Below are positions 47,666-58,251 of a stretch of DNA of 64,000 bases, piece by piece. The DNA lies in contig CAJVZZ010000002.1 in NCBI GenBank assembly GCA_913020435.1, positions 62,001 through 126,000 on the forward strand, in the 5' to 3' direction. Numbering within the stretch: the first letter of the stretch is position 1; each line of letters starts with the position of its first letter. The translations under genes and the position numbers were made by a program. This DNA comes from an uncultured Flavobacteriales bacterium (GTDB taxonomy: Bacteria > Bacteroidota > Bacteroidia > Flavobacteriales_G > Salibacteraceae). The notes under the pieces were generated by a model. It saw only the letters and a program-made list of their open reading frames with translations. It was not told the origin of the DNA and did no database searches.

Positions 47666-48283
47666 TTACTTCTCAACTTTTACAATTGAACCTTTAGGGC
47701 CTGGTACAGCACCTTTAACTACTACCAAGTTTTTTTCTGAAATGACCTTAAGAACTTGAAGGTTTGCAACTTTAACTAAGTCACCACCCATTCGTCCAGC
47801 CATTTTCATTCCTTTAAAAACTCTTGACGGCGTAGAAGCCATACCAATAGAACCAGGAGTTCTTCCTACATCTTTGGTACCATGCGACGCATCTCCAACA
47901 CCTCGGAAATTGTGACGCTTAACTACACCTTGAAAACCTTTACCTTTTGAGACACCCGAGACGTCAACAAACTCACCTTCTTCAAACATAGAGCTGTCAA
48001 ATATATCACCAGCTTTAACCTCTTGGTCATAGCCATGAAATTCTTCAACATGCTTTTTTGGTGTAGTTCCAGCCTTTTTAAAGTGACCTTTAAGAGCAGC
48101 GGAAGTATGCTTTTCAGACTTTTCTTCGTACCCAATTTGGACAGCGGTATATCCATCTGTTTCTTCTGTTCGAACTTGTGTAACAACACATGGTCCGACA
48201 GAAAGTACAGTGCAAGGAAGGTTTTTACCTTCCTCATTAAACACACTTGTCATTCCTATTTTTCTACCAATTATTCCAGGCAT
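47666..48283 (-). CDS. rplC: Ribosomal protein L3
   Basis: A 205-residue L3: [20 protein letters not shown], then [17 protein letters not shown] and [20 protein letters not shown]. Its extended loop approaches the peptidyl-transferase centre. Confidence 0.98.
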   Translation of the reverse strand: MPGIIGRKIGMTSVFNEEGKNLPCTVLSVGPCVVTQVRTEETDGYTAVQIGYEEKSEKHTSAALKGHFKKAGTTPKKHVEEFHGYDQEVKAGDIFDSSMFEEGEFVDVSGVSKGKGFQGVVKRHNFRGVGDASHGTKDVGRTPGSIGMASTPSRVFKGMKMAGRMGGDLVKVANLQVLKVISEKNLVVVKGAVPGPKGSIVKVEK

Positions 48284-48310
48284 ATTCTACTTATTAAGAG
48301 TAAACTCTAA

Positions 48311-48616
48311 TTATACTTTAATTTCTACCTCAACTCCACTTGGCAATTCAAGTTTCATGAGTGCATCAACAGTTTTTGAAGATGATGAATATATATCCAA
48401 TAATCTTTTGAATGAATTCAATTCAAACTGCTCTCTTGCTTTCTTATTTACGTGTGGCGACTTCAGCACAGTAAATATTTTCTTGTTTGTAGGAAGAGGA
48501 ATCGGTCCACTAACTACAGCACCTGTTGACTTTACAGTTTTTACAATTTTTTCAGCAGATTTGTCTACTAAGTTGTGATCGTAAGAGCGTAATTTAATTC
48601 TAATTTTTTGTGCCAT
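48311..48616 (-). CDS. rpsJ: Ribosomal protein S10
   Basis: A 101-residue S10 with [20 protein letters not shown] and the tRNA-binding-site segment [20 protein letters not shown]. It is first of the S10 cluster. It follows fusA directly, with no tuf gene between them. Confidence 0.98.
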   Translation of the reverse strand: MAQKIRIKLRSYDHNLVDKSAEKIVKTVKSTGAVVSGPIPLPTNKKIFTVLKSPHVNKKAREQFELNSFKRLLDIYSSSSKTVDALMKLELPSGVEVEIKV

Positions 48617-48626
48617 GATTTCTTTA

Positions 48627-50738
48627 TTATGATGCTCCGTTTGCTTTCTTAATTACTTCGTCCGAAATGTTCTTTGGAACCTCGTCATAATGAGAAAACT
48701 CCATTGTACTAGTTGCACGACCTGAACTCATCGTTCTTAATGCTGTAACGTATCCGAACATTTCTGAGAGGGGAACGCTAACCGAAATAACTTGAGAGTT
48801 ATTCTTAGCATCCATTCCCTGCACTTGACCTCTTCTTCTGTTAAGGTCTCCTACTATATCACCCATGTTTTCTTCAGGAGTTACAACTTCCATTTTCATA
48901 ATTGGCTCAAGCAATACAGGAGAGGCACCCTTAGATGCATTTCTGTAAGCCATTTTTGCACATACCTCGAAAGAAAGCGCATCTGAATCAACTGCATGGA
49001 AAGAACCGTCAGTTAATGACACCTTTAAAGAATCCAACGGGTATCCAGCTAAAGCGCCATTTGACATTGCTTCTTTAAAGCCCTTTTCAACTGAAGGAAT
49101 AAATTCTCGAGGAACATTACCTCCTTTTATCTTATTTTCGAAAATCAACCCAGTTTTAATTTCAGAATCTTCTGGAATTGGACCTAAAGTAATTGAAATG
49201 TCAGCAAACTTACCACGTCCACCTGATTGTTTTTTGTAAACTTCTCTGTGATCAATTGTAGCTTTAATTGCCTCCTTGTATGCGACTTGAGGTGCGCCTT
49301 GGCTACACTCTACTTTAAACTCACGTCGCATTCTTTCAATTAGAACCTCAAGGTGAAGTTCACCCATTCCACTAATTACTGTTTGCCCTGAATCTTCGTC
49401 AGTATGGATTCTGAAAGTTGGATCCTCTTCAGCTAATTTACCCAAAGCAATACCCATCTTATCTACATCAACTTGAGTTTTGGGCTCGATCGCAACTCCA
49501 ATAACTGGTTCAGGGAAAGTCATTGATTCAAGAACCAACGGCTTTTTCTCATCACACAAAGTATCTCCAGTTCTGATATCTTTAAACCCAACACCTGCAC
49601 CAATATCTCCTGCCTCAATAAAATCGATAGCATTTTGCTTATTAGAATGCATTTGGAAAATTCTAGAAATACGCTCCTTTTTTCCAGTTCTTGTATTGTA
49701 TATGTAAGATCCTGCATCTAATTTCCCAGAATAACACCTAAAGAAGCAAAGACGACCTACGAATGGATCAGTTGCAATCTTGAATGCTAAAGCAGAAAAA
49801 GGTTCATCAATGCTAGGCTCTCTTTTTATAATTATTTCTTCATCGTCAACATCATGACCTTCAACAGCACCTTTATCCATAGGAGAAGGCAGGAAATTCA
49901 TAACACCATCAAGCATGGTTTGAACGCCTTTGTTCTTAAAAGCTGAACCGCACATGACAGGCTGAATCGACATGTTGATTGTTGCTTCACGGATTGCTTT
50001 CAACATTTCTGCTTCAGTGATAGATTCAGGATCCTCGAAGAATTTCTCCATCAATTCATCATTAGTTTCAGCAACTGATTCAACTAACTTTTCTCTCCAC
50101 TCCGCAACTAACTCAAGCATATTCTCAGGAATCGGAATTTCTTCCCAAGTCATCCCTTTATCTTCTTCATTCCAAGCAATACCCCTGTTGTTGATTAAAT
50201 CAACGACTCCAGCAAACTCATCTTCAGCTCCAATTGGAATTTGAAGAGGAACTGGGTTACCACCTAAACGTTCTTTCACTTCCTCAACACATCTGAAGAA
50301 ATCGGCTCCTGCTCTATCCATTTTGTTTACAAAACAGATTCTTGGGACGCCGTACTTATCTGCTTGCCTCCAAACAGTTTCAGATTGCGGCTCAACGCCT
50401 GAAGCTGCACAAATTAACGCGACAGCTCCGTCAAGAACACGCAATGAACGCTCTACCTCAACAGTAAAGTCAACGTGACCAGGTGTATCAATAATATTTA
50501 CTCGGTATTCGTTATCTCTATAATTCCAAAAACAAGTAGTAGCTGCGGAAGTAATCGTAATACCTCTTTCCTGCTCTTGCTCCATCCAATCCATCGTAGC
50601 GGCGCCATCATGCACCTCTCCAATCTTATGACTGATACCCGTATAATATAGAATACGTTCAGTAGTGGTGGTTTTACCAGCATCTACGTGAGCCATAATT
50701 CCGATATTCCTTGTATACCTTAAATCTCTTTTTGCCAT
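48627..50738 (-). CDS. fusA: Elongation factor G
   Basis: A 703-residue translocase GTPase. The G domain has AHVDAGKTT (G1), DTPGHVDF (G3) and [10 protein letters not shown] (G4), followed by domains II-V with [18 protein letters not shown] and the C-terminal [12 protein letters not shown]. It is the standard-length translocation factor in the str operon with rpsL and rpsG. Confidence 0.98.
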   Translation of the reverse strand: MAKRDLRYTRNIGIMAHVDAGKTTTTERILYYTGISHKIGEVHDGAATMDWMEQEQERGITITSAATTCFWNYRDNEYRVNIIDTPGHVDFTVEVERSLRVLDGAVALICAASGVEPQSETVWRQADKYGVPRICFVNKMDRAGADFFRCVEEVKERLGGNPVPLQIPIGAEDEFAGVVDLINNRGIAWNEEDKGMTWEEIPIPENMLELVAEWREKLVESVAETNDELMEKFFEDPESITEAEMLKAIREATINMSIQPVMCGSAFKNKGVQTMLDGVMNFLPSPMDKGAVEGHDVDDEEIIIKREPSIDEPFSALAFKIATDPFVGRLCFFRCYSGKLDAGSYIYNTRTGKKERISRIFQMHSNKQNAIDFIEAGDIGAGVGFKDIRTGDTLCDEKKPLVLESMTFPEPVIGVAIEPKTQVDVDKMGIALGKLAEEDPTFRIHTDEDSGQTVISGMGELHLEVLIERMRREFKVECSQGAPQVAYKEAIKATIDHREVYKKQSGGRGKFADISITLGPIPEDSEIKTGLIFENKIKGGNVPREFIPSVEKGFKEAMSNGALAGYPLDSLKVSLTDGSFHAVDSDALSFEVCAKMAYRNASKGASPVLLEPIMKMEVVTPEENMGDIVGDLNRRRGQVQGMDAKNNSQVISVSVPLSEMFGYVTALRTMSSGRATSTMEFSHYDEVPKNISDEVIKKANGAS

Positions 50739-50749
50739 TTCCCTACTTA

Positions 50750-51217
50750 TTAAACTCTAAAGTGTGAGAATGCTTTGTTCGCATCAGCCATTCTATGGGT
50801 GTCTTCTCTTTTCTTGTAAGCTCCACCTTCTTCACGCGCTGCTGCCATAAACTCATCAGATAACTTTTCAGCCATAGATCTTCCGTTTCTCTTACGAGCA
50901 AACATTATCATCCATTTCATGGCTTGTGAAAGCTTTCTACTATTTCTGATTTCCTGAGGAATCTGGAAAGTTGCCCCTCCAACCCTTCTGCTTTTAACTT
51001 CTACTTGAGGAGTAACATTAGAAAGACCTTTTTTGAAAATTTCTAATCCATCTTCCCCAGTCTTTTCAGCAACTCGATCTATTGCAGAATAAAATATTTT
51101 GAATGAAATGCTCTTCTTTCCGTCAAGCATCAAATTGTTTACAAAACTTGTAACCAATGTTTCTCCAAATCTTGGATCCGGAGTTATCTCAAACTTTTTA
51201 GCTTTTGCTTTTCTCAT
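50750..51217 (-). CDS. rpsG: Ribosomal protein S7
   Basis: A 155-residue S7: [20 protein letters not shown], the [16 protein letters not shown] helix and [20 protein letters not shown]. It nucleates the 30S head near the E site. Confidence 0.98.
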   Translation of the reverse strand: MRKAKAKKFEITPDPRFGETLVTSFVNNLMLDGKKSISFKIFYSAIDRVAEKTGEDGLEIFKKGLSNVTPQVEVKSRRVGGATFQIPQEIRNSRKLSQAMKWMIMFARKRNGRSMAEKLSDEFMAAAREEGGAYKKREDTHRMADANKAFSHFRV

Positions 51218-51229
51218 GATAAATAACCC

Positions 51230-51604
51230 TTATTTTTTTGGACGTTTTGTTCCGTACTTACTTCTTCTCTGAGTCCTACCCTCAACGCCGGCAGTATCCA
51301 AAGCTCCACGCACAATATGGTAACGTACACCTGGTAAATCCTTTACTCTCCCACCTCTTACCAGCACAATACTGTGCTCCTGTAAGTTGTGACCTTCACC
51401 TGGAATGTAGGCATTCACCTCATTTTGGTTTGTCAATCTAACTCTTGCAACTTTACGCATTGCAGAATTTGGTTTTTTAGGCGTAGTAGTATAAACTCTA
51501 ACGCAAACCCCTCTTCGTTGTGGGCATGAATCCAAAGCAGCGGATTTACTTGTCTTAATCTTGCTTTGTCTACCTTTTCTAACTAACTGTTGAATAGTAG
51601 GCAT
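51230..51604 (-). CDS. rpsL: Ribosomal protein S12
   Basis: A 124-residue S12 with [20 protein letters not shown] and [20 protein letters not shown]. Both lysines that commonly mutate in streptomycin resistance (in KKPNS and RVKDLPG) are present, so no target-site resistance is predicted. It is first of the str operon. Confidence 0.98.
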   Translation of the reverse strand: MPTIQQLVRKGRQSKIKTSKSAALDSCPQRRGVCVRVYTTTPKKPNSAMRKVARVRLTNQNEVNAYIPGEGHNLQEHSIVLVRGGRVKDLPGVRYHIVRGALDTAGVEGRTQRRSKYGTKRPKK

Positions 51605-51659
51605 AAATTTCTTTTATAATTGTTTTTACACGTAATAATCCCAAATAAATTCGGGGCGG

Positions 51660-51667
51660 CAAATGTA
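51660..51667 (-). promoter_or_regulatory. Putative -7 box (TACATTTG) of the str/S10 ribosomal cluster
   Basis: On the - strand this is an exact TAnnTTTG element, 55 bases upstream of the rpsL ATG. The 285-base gap 51605-51889 separates the ribosomal genes from the peptide-export genes and holds no other recognisable feature. No TTTG -33 box is seen at the ideal spacing. Confidence 0.5.
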
Positions 51668-51889
51668 GAAGTTTTTCTGTTTAATACAGAGCCGAAAATG
51701 GAATTATTTTAATCATTTTTAAAACCCGTCGATAGTTAAAGGAAAAATCACGTTTTCAGCCAGTTATACTTTTATAAAAAGACCTAATTGTTAAATTAAA
51801 AAGGTACATTAGAATGGCAAAAATACTTTGAGGGGACAAAAACAAAAATGAACCTGTATTTTTTCAACGTTCAAAGGTTAGTATCACTT

Positions 51890-54796
51890 TTACTCAATTT
51901 GCCGTTCAGCTAGCTTATGAAATTGCCCTTTCAAAGCCATAAGTTCATCAAAAGATCCACTTTCAATTAACGCCCCTCCTTCCAGATAATAAATTTTATC
52001 TGCGTTAATAATAGTAGAGAGCCTGTGAGCGACAACAATTCTAGTTACATTAAGATTATCTAAACTCGCTGTTACTATAGCTTGGGTTTCATTGTCCAAT
52101 GCACTGGTAGCTTCGTCAAAAATTAATATTTTCGGATTGTGGACTAGAGCCCTAGCAATCATTAGACGTTGTTTTTGCCCACCTGATAAAGTTCCCCCAT
52201 CCTCGTTAACAAGCGTATGCATTCCCATAGGCATACTTAAAATATCATGATCAAATGCCGCAGAACGAGCTGCTTCCCACGCATCGTTTAATGTTAATTG
52301 AGATGATGATCCTACTATATTAGAAAAAATATCACCTTCCATTAAATCACCATCCTGCAGAACTACACCCATATTACGACGTAACATTTTTGGATCATAA
52401 TGCTCCATGTCTTGTTTATCAAAATAAATTGAGCCCGTCTCAGGTTTACTAAAACCTAATAACAATCTAATGAGAGTTGATTTTCCTGAACCAGAAGGAC
52501 CTACCAAAGCGATATACTCTCCACTTTTAATAGAAATGTCTAACTCTTTTATAATGAGTGGAGCATCAGCTTTATATCTAAAGTTGATATTATTCATTTC
52601 AATTGATCCCGTGAATTTTGTTGGAGCTGACTTTAGAGTTTCACTTTCAGGCAAGGTCTCTAAAATCGGTCGTAGACGATTATAAATAACTGGTAACTCA
52701 AGTAATTTGACTAAAGAAGCGCTAAGGCCAATAATGGCACCTACAAAACCTCCATATGCCGCTAGAAAAGCAAAGAATTGTCCTGTTGTTAAATCGTTAG
52801 TTGTCGTTTTAACGATTACAAAAAGAAAAACACTTGATAAAATACCTAAAACAGAATTAACAATGGTTTGAGCATTTTGTAATTTGGATAATGATATCGC
52901 CGTTGTTTTGGCTTTCATAAAAGCTTTAAACCAAAACAAAAACGCTCTTGATTCTGATCCGCTTGCTCTAAATTGAGGCACACCATTTAGAATTTGAAAG
53001 GCAATCCCTTCCAACTTCCCTCCCTGTTCCATATAGATGGCTTGTAATTTAAGTTGTAGCCGAGCAAACAAACTTATAACGGTAATTTGTACTAGACTAA
53101 AAACGATAGCCAACCCGGCCAATGAAGCACTATAATAAAACAAGAGACCCAAATTTAGAACTGAAAAAGCAAGGGCAAGAACTGAGGTAATAGCTGTTCC
53201 AGATATTATCGATTTCATTTCATTGATCCCCATAGACCTTGAGGCCATGTCTCCGGTGCTATATTTTGAAAAGAAATCAGTAGGAAGGTTAAGTAATCTA
53301 TCCCATAATGCAGATTGCGTTTTATAATCAAGCCTATTTTCAGCTCTCATCAACGCAATTTCCTTTACCAATTCGAACCCGACAGTACCAAAGGAAATAG
53401 CCACTAGTGCAAAGGCAATACTCAACAACTGCTGTTTATCAGCGCTGGGAATAACGAAGTCAAAAATTTGGGCAGTTAAAATGGGGAATAGAAGCATGAA
53501 TAAGCTACTAATAAATCCCATTGCGAAAACTCGGATTAAATCAACCTTATTCTTTTCAAGAGTAAATACAACAATGTCTTTTATTGTAACAGGTCTATCT
53601 GATGGGAAAGGCTTGTAAAAAACGAAGGCCTGTTGTTTAAACAAATCACAATTATCAGAAGTTATATGAATAACTTCCTCAGTTTTTGAATTTGCAAAAG
53701 ACATCGAGCCTTTGTGAGGAATTACCGCTAACGGATCGCCGTTATCATCATTTATATAGGCCAAAAAAGCATCTTCCGTATTTCTTTCAAACCAATCGGG
53801 TTCTAGTAATATCTCTCGATATCGAATACCATTGTAACGGCATATTTCAGATAAGAAATCCTCATTTTTAGAATATCCTTTTGGAAATTCAATTTTGATT
53901 TTATCAAATTTCAATACCATTGAAACGGCATTAAACAAATTATCGTGAGACTCAAAATCAACCTCAAGTGTGTCCTCTTTTTGAAAAACTTTAGAAAACG
54001 ATTTTAATGATTCAGAGAATTCCTCTTTCTCCAATCTGTACTTTTCAATTAGCCGCTTGGTTTCCTGTGATTCTCTATGCTTAATTTCATAAGCATCACT
54101 TCTTAAAACTACTAAAAGCAGCTCTTGAAGCCCATTCCAAAATTCATTTTCCGAAACAACATCAATAGTTTTAGAGGTTGTCAATTTAACTCCGTCTTCA
54201 AAAGCGAGATACGATCTTTTACCAACAGGAAAAATAACACCATCAGTGTTGACATCAAGATGATTATTGAATTTACATTTCCCTATTTCATGAAATCTCA
54301 CCCAACTTAGTTCATGATTCCCTACGATGGAATTTTCAGGAGAACAAAAAGATGTTGTAAAACTTAAAAAATCGTGAATAAGGGGCATATCAATGCTGGT
54401 ATCATCAGCAACGCCTTCATACAAACGATTAACCCATGATTCAATTAAAGGAATAAGAACTGGTCCAAACTCTTCAGTATTAGCTAACTCTTTTATATCC
54501 TTAATGCTCAAATCAATGATGACAGACTCAACTTCAGCATCTATTAAAAACGCCAAATTGTTACCGAAATCTAGAGCTGCTCCAAAGATTAATTCACCTT
54601 CAAGGATTTGCGTGAAATTATCCAACCGCCCAACAGCCTCCCCTTTTTCCACTTTGGAAGTAGATAAATTCATAGAACCTTCCAAAACGAAATGAACCTC
54701 TAAAGGATCAATCGAAAGAAATGGATCAATAACTGATTGAATCCTTTCGTGACCTCTTTTTTTAAGTTCTTCTATTAGAGCTTGATTATCCAACAT
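51890..54796 (-). CDS. NHLM-type ABC transporter permease/ATPase with ~400-residue N-terminal extension, no peptidase
   Basis: A 968-residue protein. The first ~400 residues hold no C39 peptidase. They begin with a cyclic-nucleotide/cupin-like stretch (about 15-110: DPLEVHFVLEGSMNLS, EGELIFGAALDFG) and a region of unknown fold. A six-helix ABC exporter membrane domain (about 415-700) follows, then an ATPase domain with GPSGSGKST, signature LSGGQKQR, FDEATSALD and the AHRLSTI switch. This matches the second transporter of NHLM bacteriocin systems (TIGR03797 type). It probably pairs with the C39-bearing transporter upstream, which ends two bases before it starts. Last gene of the cassette, co-directional with rpsL. 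Confidence 0.88.
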   Translation of the reverse strand: MLDNQALIEELKKRGHERIQSVIDPFLSIDPLEVHFVLEGSMNLSTSKVEKGEAVGRLDNFTQILEGELIFGAALDFGNNLAFLIDAEVESVIIDLSIKDIKELANTEEFGPVLIPLIESWVNRLYEGVADDTSIDMPLIHDFLSFTTSFCSPENSIVGNHELSWVRFHEIGKCKFNNHLDVNTDGVIFPVGKRSYLAFEDGVKLTTSKTIDVVSENEFWNGLQELLLVVLRSDAYEIKHRESQETKRLIEKYRLEKEEFSESLKSFSKVFQKEDTLEVDFESHDNLFNAVSMVLKFDKIKIEFPKGYSKNEDFLSEICRYNGIRYREILLEPDWFERNTEDAFLAYINDDNGDPLAVIPHKGSMSFANSKTEEVIHITSDNCDLFKQQAFVFYKPFPSDRPVTIKDIVVFTLEKNKVDLIRVFAMGFISSLFMLLFPILTAQIFDFVIPSADKQQLLSIAFALVAISFGTVGFELVKEIALMRAENRLDYKTQSALWDRLLNLPTDFFSKYSTGDMASRSMGINEMKSIISGTAITSVLALAFSVLNLGLLFYYSASLAGLAIVFSLVQITVISLFARLQLKLQAIYMEQGGKLEGIAFQILNGVPQFRASGSESRAFLFWFKAFMKAKTTAISLSKLQNAQTIVNSVLGILSSVFLFVIVKTTTNDLTTGQFFAFLAAYGGFVGAIIGLSASLVKLLELPVIYNRLRPILETLPESETLKSAPTKFTGSIEMNNINFRYKADAPLIIKELDISIKSGEYIALVGPSGSGKSTLIRLLLGFSKPETGSIYFDKQDMEHYDPKMLRRNMGVVLQDGDLMEGDIFSNIVGSSSQLTLNDAWEAARSAAFDHDILSMPMGMHTLVNEDGGTLSGGQKQRLMIARALVHNPKILIFDEATSALDNETQAIVTASLDNLNVTRIVVAHRLSTIINADKIYYLEGGALIESGSFDELMALKGQFHKLAERQIE

Positions 54797-54798
54797 TC

Positions 54799-57003
54799 TT
54801 AAGTTTTAATTAACTGTGAATATTTTCCATTCAACTCCAGTAACTCCTCGTGTGTTCCCCTCTCAGCGATCCTACCCTGATCTAAAACAATAATTTCGTC
54901 GCTGTCTCTTATTGTACTTAAACGATGGGCAACCACCATAACTGTACATTTTCGTTTTTTAATATTTTGGTCAATAATTAATTCTGTAGTCGGATCTAAC
55001 GCACTTGTTGCTTCATCAAGAATTAGAATGGAAGGGTTATTCACTAACGATCTAGCGATTTCTATCCGCTGTCGTTGGCCTCCACTAAAATTCTTACCCG
55101 ATTCATCAACCTTAGATTCGTAACCTCCATTTTTAGAGCTAATTACATCATGAATTGCCGCATCCTTGCAAGCACTTACCAATTGTTCGTCAGAAATGCT
55201 TTTATCCCACAGGTTTACTACCTCACCAACAGAACCCTCAAATAGAAATACATCTTGAGAGACCATAGACATTGAATTATTAATTACCTGACGTGGGTAT
55301 TGATCCCTTGGTTTTCCATCAAATAAAATTTCACCTTCCCAAGGTTCATAAAAACCGATTAACAATTTAGCCAAAGTAGACTTACCGCTCCCTGAACCTC
55401 CAACTAGGGCAATCCTTTCTCCAGGGAACACCTTCAATGAAAAATCTTTGATAAGAGGCGGTGCTACCTTACTGTAACCGAATGTCAGGTTTTTAAACTC
55501 AATATATCCATCCAATTTTTCCGAAACTGCATCAAGATTATCTTCATTAATCTCAACTGTACGCATTACTTGTGGATCGGGATCTGAACGCATTACATCA
55601 TCAATACGATTCATATCGCCCTCCATTTCCTGCATTGTGCTTCCTAGACCAAGCAAGCTTTCTATCGGCATCGTGAAGCTAATTACTAAACTTTGAAACG
55701 CAACCAACATACCTACTGTAATCTCGCCATCCATTATTTTCCATGCTCCAATGGTCAGAATTATTGAGTTTTGAAGGATTCCGAGAGACATTGGTAATAA
55801 GCCAAACTTCATCTCAAACAATTCCAGCTCCATGGTTTGATTAAATACCTTGGTAAAAGTTCCACTCCATTTTACGAAAAAGTCATTTTCCCTACCCATG
55901 GCCTTCAATGTCTCTATGGACTTTATCCCACCGAGTGTGGTTCCATACAATTTCCCTGAAGAAACTGATAGGCTAAAGTATTTCTCTATACGAACATTAC
56001 CAATCAACTTTAAAGCACCAATATTCATCAATGCAAACGCCAGTGTTATCAGAGAAAGAGAAACATCATATTGAAGCATGAGTGTGAAATAGAAAATAAT
56101 TACAAGTAAATCCAGTAAGTTATCTGCCAATTGACCCGTAATTAAATTTGAAATATCTGCGTTTAGCCCAACTCTACTTGCTATTTCCCCTTTATTTCTT
56201 TGATGAAAAAACTGAATAGGAAGCTTTAGAAGGTGCCAAAAATAATTTGCGGATGAAACTACTTCTAGTTTATTCTCAGCCTTTAAAAGAACATGCAGCT
56301 TTAAATACTGCAAAAATGCTCTTAGTGCGGCAGTTAACAGCATACCTCCAACTAATGGCCAAAGCCAATAATCAGCGCCACCAATTAAAATTTCATCTAC
56401 AAAAACTCTTGAAAAAACAGGTATTACTAAACCTGGAATTACTAATAATAAACCTATTAAGAATAAATACAAAATTGGACGTTCGTAGCCTTTAAGCCTT
56501 GGTTTTAAACCATTTATAAGTCCACCCTCAATTCCAGATTTCTCAAAATCTGGACCGGTCTTAAACTCTAAAGCGATACCTGTAAAAGAACCGTTAAACT
56601 CTTCAAATGTCAATGTTCTGTGACCTATCGCAGGATCGTTTAGGTAAAAATTTCCATTCTTTATTCCTTCTAAAACTACAAAGTGATTAAAATTCCAATG
56701 AATAATTAATGGGAAACTCATGTCCAGCAAACTGCCGAGTTCATCTACCTTGAATCCTTTACACTCCATTCCATGCTTACGTGCTGCTTTTAGAATGTTT
56801 GTAGCCTTACTTCCATCACGATTTACTCCAGCATCTTCACGCAGTTTTTCTAAAGTCTGATGCCTGCCAAAATAAGCCATTACCATCTTCAGGCTTGCTG
56901 CCCCGCATTCCACAGCCTCTAGCTGTATCACAGTTGCCGAATTCGCCCTTGGATTGGGCGAATTCCACATTAACTTTTCTTCTTTTGTAGGTTTTTTGGA
57001 CAT
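54799..57003 (-). CDS. Peptidase-containing (C39) bacteriocin ABC exporter
   Basis: A 734-residue transporter. The C39 protease domain (about 20-150) has oxyanion Gln27, nucleophile Cys33 in VECGAAS, His107 in NFNHFVVLEG and Asp123 in LNDPAIG, so the full catalytic set is present. The membrane domain (about 175-470) and ATPase follow, with GGSGSGKST, FSGGQRQR, LDEATSALD and AHRLSTI. The family cuts double-glycine leaders and exports the freed peptide (NHLM TIGR03796-like). It lies nine bases after the HlyD gene. The GG-leader peptide at 60160-60378 is the obvious substrate. Confidence 0.93.
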   Translation of the reverse strand: MSKKPTKEEKLMWNSPNPRANSATVIQLEAVECGAASLKMVMAYFGRHQTLEKLREDAGVNRDGSKATNILKAARKHGMECKGFKVDELGSLLDMSFPLIIHWNFNHFVVLEGIKNGNFYLNDPAIGHRTLTFEEFNGSFTGIALEFKTGPDFEKSGIEGGLINGLKPRLKGYERPILYLFLIGLLLVIPGLVIPVFSRVFVDEILIGGADYWLWPLVGGMLLTAALRAFLQYLKLHVLLKAENKLEVVSSANYFWHLLKLPIQFFHQRNKGEIASRVGLNADISNLITGQLADNLLDLLVIIFYFTLMLQYDVSLSLITLAFALMNIGALKLIGNVRIEKYFSLSVSSGKLYGTTLGGIKSIETLKAMGRENDFFVKWSGTFTKVFNQTMELELFEMKFGLLPMSLGILQNSIILTIGAWKIMDGEITVGMLVAFQSLVISFTMPIESLLGLGSTMQEMEGDMNRIDDVMRSDPDPQVMRTVEINEDNLDAVSEKLDGYIEFKNLTFGYSKVAPPLIKDFSLKVFPGERIALVGGSGSGKSTLAKLLIGFYEPWEGEILFDGKPRDQYPRQVINNSMSMVSQDVFLFEGSVGEVVNLWDKSISDEQLVSACKDAAIHDVISSKNGGYESKVDESGKNFSGGQRQRIEIARSLVNNPSILILDEATSALDPTTELIIDQNIKKRKCTVMVVAHRLSTIRDSDEIIVLDQGRIAERGTHEELLELNGKYSQLIKT

Positions 57004-57012
57004 TAAATAATT

Positions 57013-58251
57013 CTAATCAACCAACGGTATTACCAGACTAATTGGACGCTTATTTTCAATAATTATTTTCGCATTACATAACGTTCCAGATTTCACTTCT
57101 ACTTCAGGTCCGTCTCCAGAAGTCCATTCAAAACCAGAAACACCCTCACTAACCTTTAAACTTACTCTTACCGCAATTGGAGGCAAGCCAGTAAAGAAGG
57201 ATTCTACAAGACGCTTGTTCTGAAGAGTATTAAGCATTCCTTCAAAGGTTGTTGGATAATCAGAAACATGAATCACTGAGCCTTTTATATATCCGAATTT
57301 TTCTACTTCAACTGTTGAAGGAGAAATTTGAACTTCCATACCGACTTTCACTTTTTTTCCTTCTCTTGAATTTACATAAAGAATTGCTTCAATTTCTTCG
57401 TTTAAATCAGATCGCTCAATACTCACCAAAAATGTACCTGGAGATACTATGCTACCAGCATTAACCATCAATTCTACAATCTTGCCTGAATAGGGGCTTT
57501 TAATTTCTGAATTTAATTCATAACGAGCTTTAAATTCGCCAAGCTCACCTTCGAGCGCAATTATTTGTCCATCGAGATTGTTTAGTTCTATCTCCATTTC
57601 TTTAGACATTTCAAATATTGACAGCTGCAACTCTTCAAGTTCATTTTTCAAAACCAAGTTCTGTTGTTCCAGCTCGAACTTCATAATCTTAGCATCGTTA
57701 AGAGTTTCAGTAGTAATCAATCCTGTTTCAAGCAACTCTTCTCTAGATTTAATTTGAGTCTCAACAAATGATATCCGCTCAATATTTTTTGCAATTCTAT
57801 TTCGCTTGTTTTCTGAGTTTTTTCTTAACAGCTGCTTTTTCAATTCAAAATCTTTCTCGTCGAACCCCTGTATGGTCTTGTACTTGTTTTTCAAATGGAA
57901 CAATTGCTGCTCCATATGGTGGATTTTAAGTTGCAATTCAGGTTGAGCAACTTTTGCCAACACTTCTCCTTTCTTTACAATCATCCCGGGTTTCATAACA
58001 ATCTCAGAAACCTGTCCGTTTGCTATTGCAGGCACCTCCATTACTCCACCAGAAATCTGTAAAATCCCTTCTCCTTGAACATTAATAGGCAGCTTTCCAA
58101 ATACACTCCAAATAATAATAAAAATGAACAACACAACTATTGACAAGGCCGCAATCCAATTATTAGGAGAAATGATACGAACCATTTCATTGAGACTATC
58201 AGGCGATTGCAATTTGTCCATTGCATCTTTTCGAAACAATTTATTTTTCAT
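57013..58251 (-). CDS. HlyD-family membrane-fusion protein of the peptide exporter
   Basis: A 412-residue adaptor with one N-terminal membrane helix (about 35-55, IAALSIVVLFIFIIIWSVFG), a biotinyl-lipoyl-like segment (ANGQVSEIVMKPGMIVKKGE), a long coiled-coil hairpin (about 110-245), the second lipoyl half (IKSPYSGKIVELMVNAGSIV) and a beta-barrel domain. It resembles NHLM system secretion proteins. It would join the ABC exporters to the TolC channel across the periplasm. It overlaps the TolC gene by eleven bases. Confidence 0.88.
   Translation of the reverse strand: MKNKLFRKDAMDKLQSPDSLNEMVRIISPNNWIAALSIVVLFIFIIIWSVFGKLPINVQGEGILQISGGVMEVPAIANGQVSEIVMKPGMIVKKGEVLAKVAQPELQLKIHHMEQQLFHLKNKYKTIQGFDEKDFELKKQLLRKNSENKRNRIAKNIERISFVETQIKSREELLETGLITTETLNDAKIMKFELEQQNLVLKNELEELQLSIFEMSKEMEIELNNLDGQIIALEGELGEFKARYELNSEIKSPYSGKIVELMVNAGSIVSPGTFLVSIERSDLNEEIEAILYVNSREGKKVKVGMEVQISPSTVEVEKFGYIKGSVIHVSDYPTTFEGMLNTLQNKRLVESFFTGLPPIAVRVSLKVSEGVSGFEWTSGDGPEVEVKSGTLCNAKIIIENKRPISLVIPLVD

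Noticed and set aside
48627-51604. Missing tuf between fusA and rpsJ as a deletion
   Set aside because: This gene order is normal for Bacteroidota; tuf is usually elsewhere.
51605-51889. Possible second small peptide gene between the exporter cassette and rpsL
   Set aside because: No GG-leader frame on either strand; only a promoter-like box is present.
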